Source of the DNA: UBA10677 sp045654245
GTDB lineage: Bacteria > Bacillota > Clostridia > Christensenellales > Pumilibacteraceae
Direction of reading: 5' to 3'
Length of the DNA: 23,082 nucleotides
NCBI GenBank assembly: GCA_045654245.1
Contig: JAZOMX010000016.1
Span: forward strand, 1-23,082
The notes beneath the pieces are model-generated. The model was not told where the DNA came from. It saw only the letters and a list, made by a program, of their open reading frames with translations, and did no database searches. Shown piece by piece: positions 14,697 to 21,397 of this stretch (within the stretch, counting starts at the first letter, position 1; each line of letters starts with the position of its first letter). The position numbers were made by a program, and so were the translations under genes.

Positions 14697-16539
14697 AGAA
14701 ATAGTAGCCGAAGTCCGCGCCGATTATGAGCGACGCGGTGCAGAAAGACGGCAGTTTGAGGCTCAATGGCAACTCAATACGAATTTCGTTATAGGAAATC
14801 AATATTGCAAAATAGGTGTCAAAGGCGACGTCGAGGATGCCGAGCGAGATTATTTTTGGCAAGAGCGAGAGGTCTATAATCACCTTGCAACAATCGTCGA
14901 AACTAGGCTTGCTAAACTTGGTAGGATTCGCCCGTCTATGTCCGTTTTGCCCTCGTCCAACGACGACGAGGACGTAAAGACGGCAAAAGCGTCGGGGAAA
15001 ATCTTAAAAGCGGTTTGTTCTAAACTCGGTATGGACGAACTAATCAAAAAAGCGACTATGTGGTCGGAACTAACTGGTTGCGCTTTTTATAAGATTAGTT
15101 GGTCGGACGACTTGGGTAAAACGGTGGGCGAAATTGACGGGAAAAGGGTGAAGGAGGGCGAAGTTTGCGTTTCGGTTTGTCCGCCTTACGAGATTTATCC
15201 CGACAGTTTAATCAATCAGTCGATTTCCGAGTGCCGTTCGATTATACACGCCAAAGCAGTATCGGTTGAGGACGTGAAAAGAGTTTGGGGCGTAAGCGTT
15301 GCGCCCGAGGATACGGACGTAATTTCGCTTGAAAACATAGCCGTAACGGGTGGTATGGGGCTTGTTACCGCCGTATCGAAAATGGGCAGAGAAAAGCGTG
15401 ACGGTCATATTATCGTTATTGAAAGATATACCCGTCCCACGGCGGAAAAGCCGAACGGAGAGTTGGTAATTATCGCAGGCAAAGAACTTCTTTATTACGG
15501 CGACCTTCCGTACGAAAACGGAACGGACGGCGAAAGAGAATTGCCTTTCGTTCGTCAAGACTGCATATCAAGAGCAGGGTGCTTTTACGGAACGAGTATG
15601 GTAGAGCGTACTATTCCTATTCAGCGCGCGTACAACGCCGTTAAAAACAGAAAACACGAGTTCTTAAACAGGATTGCTATGGGCGTGCTTTGCGTCGAGG
15701 ACGGTTCGGTTGATACCGACAACCTCGAAAGCGAAGGACTATCGCCGGGTAAAATTCTGGTTTACCGTCAAGGCGCGGATAAACCGACGCTCTTAAACCC
15801 CGGTTCGGTGCCCTCTGATTTTACGGTAGAGGAACAACGACTTTTAAGCGAGTTTATTGACGTGAGTGGAATAAGCGAGATTATGCGGTCGTCGTCCGTG
15901 CCTAGCACCGTTACTAGCGGACGAGCAATTCAAATGCTAGTAGAACAAGACGACACTAGACTTTCGGTAACGGCGGACAATATTCGTAGAGCGGTCAAGA
16001 CGGTGGCTAAACATATATTGAGGCTATATCGACAGTTCGCCCTCTCACCGAGAATTGCCCGTTTCGTGGGCGAGGAAGGCGAGGTAGAAACGCTGTCGTT
16101 TATGGGTAGTGACCTTGGTAGCGAGGATATCGTATTCGATACCGAAAACGAACTTTCGCAAACGACGGCTAGCAAGCAAAGTTTAACTTTCGACTTGCTA
16201 AACGCAGGACTACTTCACGACGAGAACGGAAAGTTGAGCGATACCGTAAGGCGCAAAATTTTAGAGAGTTTCGGTTACGGTGGATACGAGCGAGTTTACG
16301 ATATTGCGTCTTTGCACTCAGCAAGAGCGGAAAGGGAAAACGCTAATATTTTAGGCGCGGAGGTTTCGGAAGTTGACGACCACGAACTTCATATCGCCGA
16401 GCATACTAAATATTTCCTTTCGTCCGATTTTGCCGAGATGGTTAAAAAGGAGCAGGGCGTTAAAGAAACGCTACTAGCCCACATTAGACAGCACAAGAAT
16501 TTTCAAAAGATTGAAAGTGAAATGAAAGGAGAAATATGA
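14677..16539 (+). CDS. Phage portal protein, P22-like/podovirus type
   Basis: 620 residues from TTG at 14677, chosen because AAAGGAGG (14664-14670) lies six bases before it; longer in-frame starts would run back through the preceding gene without a ribosome site. Portal proteins form the ring at one capsid corner through which TerL pumps DNA. The sequence has an acidic helical N-terminus (FIEEIVAEVRADYERRG), a central region with CPPYEIYPD and GCFYGTSMVERTIPIQRAYN, then SGISEIMRSS and TSGRAIQMLVEQDDTRL. This layout is that of P22-like portals of 600-700 residues. The position after terminase and before scaffold and capsid genes supports it. The stop overlaps the next start as ATGA. Confidence 0.9.
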   Translation: MNKQFIEEIVAEVRADYERRGAERRQFEAQWQLNTNFVIGNQYCKIGVKGDVEDAERDYFWQEREVYNHLATIVETRLAKLGRIRPSMSVLPSSNDDEDVKTAKASGKILKAVCSKLGMDELIKKATMWSELTGCAFYKISWSDDLGKTVGEIDGKRVKEGEVCVSVCPPYEIYPDSLINQSISECRSIIHAKAVSVEDVKRVWGVSVAPEDTDVISLENIAVTGGMGLVTAVSKMGREKRDGHIIVIERYTRPTAEKPNGELVIIAGKELLYYGDLPYENGTDGERELPFVRQDCISRAGCFYGTSMVERTIPIQRAYNAVKNRKHEFLNRIAMGVLCVEDGSVDTDNLESEGLSPGKILVYRQGADKPTLLNPGSVPSDFTVEEQRLLSEFIDVSGISEIMRSSSVPSTVTSGRAIQMLVEQDDTRLSVTADNIRRAVKTVAKHILRLYRQFALSPRIARFVGEEGEVETLSFMGSDLGSEDIVFDTENELSQTTASKQSLTFDLLNAGLLHDENGKLSDTVRRKILESFGYGGYERVYDIASLHSARAERENANILGAEVSEVDDHELHIAEHTKYFLSSDFAEMVKKEQGVKETLLAHIRQHKNFQKIESEMKGEI

Positions 16540-16943
16540 TGAAAAACGCGCAAGAGAATAACGAAAAGCAAGCGCGAATTAGTGCGTTTAGAACGCTAAA
16601 AGACAAGATTGCCACACTAATTAGCGAGAACGAGGCGGTCAAGCAGGAGAACGAGGCGGTCAAGCAGGAGAACGAAACGCTACGACAAACCGTTTTGTCG
16701 CTTGAAAGCGCTACGCCCGATTACGAGGCAATCGCATCCGACCCGCAGTTTATCGAGCGATACGCAACGGCAAGCGAATTGCTTAACGCAAAAATTATCG
16801 AAAATTATCTTAAAGGGCTTTCGGCAAAAAGGGGAGTAAGCGTACTCTCAACCGGAGTTGGCGCTACGCCACTAACGCCACACCGAAAGCCCAAAAGCCT
16901 AGCCGAGGCTAAAAAATTGGCAGACATTTTAATTAAAGGATAA
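16536..16943 (+). CDS. Probable capsid scaffolding protein
   Basis: 135 residues. A second ATG follows directly at 16539, so either may be used; AAAGGAG lies upstream. Residues about 15-57 form a coiled coil with repeated ENEAVKQ heptads. The middle (about 63-92, DYEAIASDPQFIERYATASE) is helical and the C-terminus is basic, as in scaffolds that bind the capsid protein through a charged tail. The gene sits between portal and major capsid genes, the usual place for a scaffold. There is no serine-protease motif, so it is not a protease-scaffold fusion. It is short for the role. Confidence 0.7.
   Translation: MMKNAQENNEKQARISAFRTLKDKIATLISENEAVKQENEAVKQENETLRQTVLSLESATPDYEAIASDPQFIERYATASELLNAKIIENYLKGLSAKRGVSVLSTGVGATPLTPHRKPKSLAEAKKLADILIKG
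16626..16674 (+). repeat. In-frame tandem repeat of one coiled-coil heptad
   Basis: The 21-base unit 16626-16646 is repeated exactly at 16647-16667 and a third copy begins (seven bases, to 16674). Each unit encodes ENEAVKQ, seven residues, so the repeat lengthens the coiled coil by whole heptads. The identity of the copies at synonymous sites points to a recent duplication. Confidence 0.95.
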
Positions 16944-16957
16944 AGGAGAAAAAACTA

Positions 16958-18118
16958 ATGGTAACAATTAATAATGCTGAAAACGCGCTTAAAACAGTGT
17001 ACCTAGGAGCAGTAACTGAACTTCTTAACACCAAGGCAAATCCGTTGCTTTCTAAAATCGAACAAACGGCGACGGACGTATGGGGAAAAGAGGTTCGCAC
17101 CGCTGCAAGAGTGGGAATTAACGGAGGTATCGGCGCAGGCGACGAGGCTGGCGCGCTCCCCGGAGCGTACGGCTCGAACTATATTCAGTTCGTATCGACG
17201 CTTAAAAACCTTTACGGTCAAATCGAGATTTCGGACAAGGCGATTAGAGCGTCCGCAGACGGAAGAGGAGCGTTTACCGACCTTCTTAATAGCGAACTAG
17301 AGAGTTTGCTTTCGGCGTCTAAGTTCAACCTCGGCAGAATGCTTTACGGCGACGGCTCGGGTAAACTTTGTACGATTGACGCGCACGTTAACGCGCAGTA
17401 TCCCGTGTCCGACACTCGAAATCTAATCGAGGGAATGGTGGTAGATATCTATTCTGCGAGCGGTAGTTTGCTTACTAGCGGAATTAGAATTGCATACGTT
17501 GACAGAGACAACAACTTCGTAACGTTTGCAAGTTCGCCTGTTTCCGTAGTTACTGACGGTAGCGTAATGTACGTTCAAGGCAGTAAGGACAAAGAAATTA
17601 CCGGTCTTGGCGCAATTTTTGACCCGACCAAGCCTCTTTACGGTCTTGACCGAGAGGCGTATCCCTTCCTCGCGCCTTACACTAAGTCGGTGGACGGAAC
17701 GCTCGACGAACTTACTATACAGCAAACGATTGATAGACTAGAGTACAACTCTAACTCTGCCGTTGACTTTATCGCAGTATCCAAAGAGGCAAAGTACGCT
17801 TACCAAAATTATATGAAAGAGTTCAAGCGTAATATTGACCTTATGGAACTAGCGGGCGGATATAAGACTATGTCTTACAACGGAATTCCTATCGTTTACG
17901 ACAGATTTATCGAGAGCGGAGCAATGTACTTGCTCGATACTACGGCGTTTAAGTTGCATCAACTTTGCGACTGGAGATATTTAGAGAACGAGAACGGCAA
18001 GATTTTACGCCAAACGCAGGGTAAACCCACTTATACGGCAACGCTCGTTAAGTATTGCGACCTTATTTGCTCTCGTCCTAACGGTCAAGCAAAGTTGACG
18101 GGAATTAAGGCTAACTAA
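16958..18118 (+). CDS. Phage major capsid protein, HK97 fold
   Basis: 386 residues, with AAAGGAG before ATG. The start of the mature-type domain (TDVWGKEVRTAARVGINGG) and of the E-loop and spine region (GQIEISDKAIRASADGRGAF) is followed by a domain ending in GGYKTMSYNGIPIVYDRF, YLLDTTAFKLHQLCDW and a beta-strand-rich end, TYTATLVKYCDLICSRP. These are the usual landmarks of HK97-fold major capsid proteins. No long N-terminal delta domain is visible and a separate scaffold precedes it, so no cleaved prohead peptide is expected. The TAA stop overlaps the next ATG (TAATG). Confidence 0.92.
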   Translation: MVTINNAENALKTVYLGAVTELLNTKANPLLSKIEQTATDVWGKEVRTAARVGINGGIGAGDEAGALPGAYGSNYIQFVSTLKNLYGQIEISDKAIRASADGRGAFTDLLNSELESLLSASKFNLGRMLYGDGSGKLCTIDAHVNAQYPVSDTRNLIEGMVVDIYSASGSLLTSGIRIAYVDRDNNFVTFASSPVSVVTDGSVMYVQGSKDKEITGLGAIFDPTKPLYGLDREAYPFLAPYTKSVDGTLDELTIQQTIDRLEYNSNSAVDFIAVSKEAKYAYQNYMKEFKRNIDLMELAGGYKTMSYNGIPIVYDRFIESGAMYLLDTTAFKLHQLCDWRYLENENGKILRQTQGKPTYTATLVKYCDLICSRPNGQAKLTGIKAN

Positions 18119-18453
18119 TGATAGGGCTCGGCTACGAAGTAGTCGGCGACCTTTTCGGCGTGGCGGATAGAATTAAAGAGATAGATAGCGATTATTTTAT
18201 CTTTTATTCTTACCGCCATCGTCGATTTGAGGTGCATTCCCGCGCGCAAAAGGGGAGTACGCTTTGTCTCGTTCTCCCTTACGATAGATTAGACGAGCGC
18301 ACGGTACGGCTCGTTAGGAAAACGCGCGTGGAAAACGCTCGTAGGCTCTTTCTAGAAATGGAAGAAGAAAACGAGCGTAAACGCCGAGACGAACTTAAAA
18401 ATGCAATACGTGATGCGGAAAATCGTACCGAAAATATACTTTCCGCACTATAA
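18118..18453 (+). CDS. Conserved-looking small phage head protein of unknown role
   Basis: 111 residues. The ATG shares its A with the capsid stop codon, which implies coupled translation with the capsid gene. The first half is beta-rich and compact (FIFYSYRHRRFEVHSR, then LCLVLPYDRLDERTV). The second half is a long charged helix, with the motif KTRVENARRL leading into EMEEENERKRRDEL. I recall similar small proteins beside the capsid gene in other Firmicutes phages but cannot name a function. It may be a head-completion or capsid-decoration protein. Confidence 0.7.
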   Translation: MIGLGYEVVGDLFGVADRIKEIDSDYFIFYSYRHRRFEVHSRAQKGSTLCLVLPYDRLDERTVRLVRKTRVENARRLFLEMEEENERKRRDELKNAIRDAENRTENILSAL

Positions 18454-18462
18454 GGAGAAGAA

Positions 18463-19017
18463 ATGAAACTAAAAGACGCGATATATTATTCGGCTATGTT
18501 TCTCCGTTTAGACGAGGTTTGTAGAGCGCTCGAGACGGGAGAGGGTAACGAGGAAACGGACAAGGAAATCAACCGACTAGTCCGTATCGCAAACCTTGTT
18601 ATTAGCGAAACGGCACGAGAATATTTGCCCCTTAAAACGAAAGAAAAAATTACGGTGGGAGAAGACGGTATGAAATATTCCGCTCTTAAAAAGCGTTGCG
18701 CTGACGTGTTCAGCGTAAGCGACGGGCTAGGCAGAAGCGTACCTATTAAATGCTACTTCGATTTTTTCACTTTGCCAAAGCCGGGCGAGTACGAAATTAC
18801 TTATTCGTTCGTTCCCGAAGAAATGACTTTAGACGGCGAGTGCGACCTTGGTAAACTGTGTGAACGAGTTTTAGCGTACGGGATTTGCGCGGAGTATAGC
18901 ATAATTTCGGGCGAGGCTAACGACGCCGTACTTTGGGACGGGCGATACAAGGATGCTTTGGCTATGCTTTGGGGCGATAAGTACGAAAAAAGGGTGGCGA
19001 AACGCAAATGGCTATAA
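18463..19017 (+). CDS. Probable head-tail connector/adaptor protein
   Basis: 184 residues with AAGGAG before ATG. The N-terminal 50 residues are helical (LKDAIYYSAMFLRLDEVCRAL), followed by a beta-rich centre (YFDFFTLPKPGEYEITYSF) and a helical C-terminus (LCERVLAYGICAEYSIISG, then a Trp-containing end). This helix-strand-helix plan and the position after the capsid fit ring adaptors that dock under the portal (gp4/gp6-like). The assignment rests on size and order more than on motifs. It overlaps the next gene by ten bases. Confidence 0.6.
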   Translation: MKLKDAIYYSAMFLRLDEVCRALETGEGNEETDKEINRLVRIANLVISETAREYLPLKTKEKITVGEDGMKYSALKKRCADVFSVSDGLGRSVPIKCYFDFFTLPKPGEYEITYSFVPEEMTLDGECDLGKLCERVLAYGICAEYSIISGEANDAVLWDGRYKDALAMLWGDKYEKRVAKRKWL

Positions 19018-20402
19018 AGAGAAACTACATAAAGGCTAGCCATAAAAAATATTCTAAGTTTACCTTGCCCGATTTTTCATCTGGTTTTGACTTAACTAAA
19101 GACGAAAGCGTGCTCTCGCCTGCGATTGCAAAAGAGTGTTATAACTTCGATTTTTCGTCGGGTACGCTCAAAGACGGTTACGGCGTTAGAGCAAAGGCGT
19201 TATTCGAGGGGATAAAAGTGCTTTCGCTATATTCGTATCGCCGTTACGACGGGGCGTGGAAAGAGTATTTGCTTTGCTACGCCGACGACGGAGCGGTGTA
19301 TTATACGCAAGACGGCGATAGCGAGGTTACGGCTTTGGGCGGAATTTCGCTTAAAAGCAAGCCCTCGTTTATATCGTATAGGCTTAACGGTGAGGACGTC
19401 GTCTTTATTTGTTCGCCCTTGGACGGAATGTTCGTTTGGAACGGCACGGGCGAGGCTTACAAGGTGGACAACGCGCCACATATAACCTCGATGGCTTTGC
19501 ACGGCGAGAGATTGTTCGTAACGGTTGACGGCGAAAAAAACTCCGTTTGGTTTTCGGACGACCTAGACCCGACTAACTGGGATTCGTCGCTCTCGGGCGG
19601 AGGTTTTATCCAACTAATCGACGAGCGAGGAAGTCTAAACAGAGTAATAAGTTATCTAGGTTACGTTTACGTTTTTCGTGATTACGGCATAACGCGAATA
19701 TCCGCTCTTGGACTTCAATCCGATTTTTCGGTGAGCAACCTATTCGTTTCGGGAGGAAAGATTTATCCCGACACCGTTGCGCTTTGCGGAGACACGGTAA
19801 TATTCCTCTCTGAGGACGGATTGTACGCTTTCGACGGCGTATCGACGACGAAAATTCTAAAAAATATTTCGCCGTTATTCGAGATTAAGGATAGCGCGCA
19901 CGCAAGTTACGGTCAAGGCAAGTACTACCTTTCGTTTGGACTTCGTGGCGACGAGCAGGAAAGCGAAACGAATAACGCAATGCTCGTTTTGGATTTAAGT
20001 AGCGGTGCGTATTCGCTAACTCGAGGCGTTTCGCTTATCGGTTTTTATCCGCTTGGCGGAGAAATGACTGCGGTTACGGAGGACGGAAAAATAGGGGTGG
20101 TGGATAAATGCGGTAACGCTTTTTCGTCGTCGCTTAAAAAGAAGTGGTCGATACCAAAAACGACTATCGGCGACGAGCGAATAAAAATCGTTCGTGAAAT
20201 TTATATCACTACGAAAAAGAAGATTTCCATTATTTTGCGCTCCGACGAGAGCGAAAAGGTAATTGAGATTGAGGGAGATGCTAGCCCGCAAAGAATTAAG
20301 ACTTTTTTCGAGGCAAGACGAGTGGGCGTTGACATAGTCTCGTTCGAGACGGGAAACGATATTTCTCGTCCAACCGTTTGCTTTACGGTAAGGCGAATTT
20401 AA
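19008..20402 (+). CDS. Beta-propeller-like tail-hub protein, P22 gp10-like candidate
   Basis: 464 residues. The N-terminus (FSSGFDLTKDESVLSP) and NFDFSSGTLKDGYGVRA follow the pattern found in short-tailed phage tail-hub or 'stabilisation' proteins and in related virion beta-propellers. The body is a series of short beta repeats of 40-50 residues: LLCYADDGAVYY, FICSPLDGMFVWNG, FVTVDGEKNSVWFSD, IFLSEDGLYAFDG, and YLSFGLRG. These look like propeller blades. The role would be closing the portal channel and joining the tail fibres. Only a weak purine-rich site (AGGGTGG near 18990) precedes the ATG, which lies inside the end of the connector gene, so coupling is likely. Confidence 0.72.
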   Translation: MAIKRNYIKASHKKYSKFTLPDFSSGFDLTKDESVLSPAIAKECYNFDFSSGTLKDGYGVRAKALFEGIKVLSLYSYRRYDGAWKEYLLCYADDGAVYYTQDGDSEVTALGGISLKSKPSFISYRLNGEDVVFICSPLDGMFVWNGTGEAYKVDNAPHITSMALHGERLFVTVDGEKNSVWFSDDLDPTNWDSSLSGGGFIQLIDERGSLNRVISYLGYVYVFRDYGITRISALGLQSDFSVSNLFVSGGKIYPDTVALCGDTVIFLSEDGLYAFDGVSTTKILKNISPLFEIKDSAHASYGQGKYYLSFGLRGDEQESETNNAMLVLDLSSGAYSLTRGVSLIGFYPLGGEMTAVTEDGKIGVVDKCGNAFSSSLKKKWSIPKTTIGDERIKIVREIYITTKKKISIILRSDESEKVIEIEGDASPQRIKTFFEARRVGVDIVSFETGNDISRPTVCFTVRRI

Positions 20403-20414
20403 CGGGAGGCTGAT

Positions 20415-21383
20415 ATGGACTACGGAAAACTGGCTTATATTAAAGCGGAGGAAATGGAAAGTAGGTTAGCCTCGCTTTTTTCGTCAACGCAAACGGGTAG
20501 CGCCGTTTATTCCGCCTCGCCTCTTTTTGATTTTACTACGGGGGAGTACTACTTAACTTCGACTACGGGTAACGGCAAAGTTACGCTGTTTTGTACGGCA
20601 ACGCTCCGTGGCGACGGAGAAACTACGGGCAAACTCGAACTTAAAATAAACGGACTTACTTTGGTGGAAAAAGAAGTTTCGCTTTCTACCGGCGAGAGTA
20701 AGGAGTTTACGCTGATAGGTATAGTCAATCTTTATTCGCCGTCCAGCGTTTCACTAGCGAGTAACGCTAACGCAACGCTGACTAGAACTCAAATTCTCGT
20801 TAGCGGTAACGGAGTTAAGGCGTCGATTAGCGGAGCAAACGCATCAGTTGATAAGTCTAACGGCGGAAAGTGGGCGATAGCGGATAGTAAAGACAATAAC
20901 GTGTGCGTAAGACTTTTTAGCGAGGAAACGGGCGAATTTTCGGAAGATTACTATTTTGGCGCAGGTAGTAGCGTTTCGCTATGCAAAGGAGCAAGCGGAT
21001 TCGTTCTTGGTTTTTGCGACGAGCGAGCAAACGCTTTCGTCGTTTTCCTTTCCGAAGAATTGCAAGAGCAAAAGAGATTACCGCTTACTATGGGCGCGGA
21101 AAAGATTGCGGTAGGCAATACCGAAGACGGATATATTTGCGCCGTAATAAAAGAGGGTGGAGTAGAGTGTTTCATTTTCGACGACGATACGCTTTGTTCT
21201 ATGGAAATCGAGGTGGAAAGACCGAGTTTAGCGACGAGCATAGACTTCGTTAAGAATTCGAGCGAGCCTACTTTGGTTATAACTACGCCCGAGCAAAGTT
21301 ATATTAAAGTTGTGGCGAAAGAGAACAAAATACTCGACGCCGTAATACTTAATTGCGTCGTGTCAATTCCCGTTTCGGCATAG
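20415..21383 (+). CDS. Beta-rich virion protein of unknown role, probable tail component
   Basis: 322 residues, starting 12 bases after the previous gene with GGGAGG before the ATG. A short helical N-terminus (LAYIKAEEMESRLASLF) is followed by a Ser/Thr/Gly-rich beta-sandwich-like part (about 37-130, with VTLFCTATLRGDGE and KLELKINGLTLVEKE). Residues about 150-310 look like further propeller-type repeats: ASGFVLGFCDERANAFVVF, EDGYICAVIKEGGVECFIF and SEPTLVITTPEQSYIKVV. No enzymatic motif or membrane segment is seen. Position suggests a tail or receptor-binding structure. I do not recognise the family. Confidence 0.6.
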   Translation: MDYGKLAYIKAEEMESRLASLFSSTQTGSAVYSASPLFDFTTGEYYLTSTTGNGKVTLFCTATLRGDGETTGKLELKINGLTLVEKEVSLSTGESKEFTLIGIVNLYSPSSVSLASNANATLTRTQILVSGNGVKASISGANASVDKSNGGKWAIADSKDNNVCVRLFSEETGEFSEDYYFGAGSSVSLCKGASGFVLGFCDERANAFVVFLSEELQEQKRLPLTMGAEKIAVGNTEDGYICAVIKEGGVECFIFDDDTLCSMEIEVERPSLATSIDFVKNSSEPTLVITTPEQSYIKVVAKENKILDAVILNCVVSIPVSA

Positions 21384-21397
21384 ACAAAGGAGAAATA

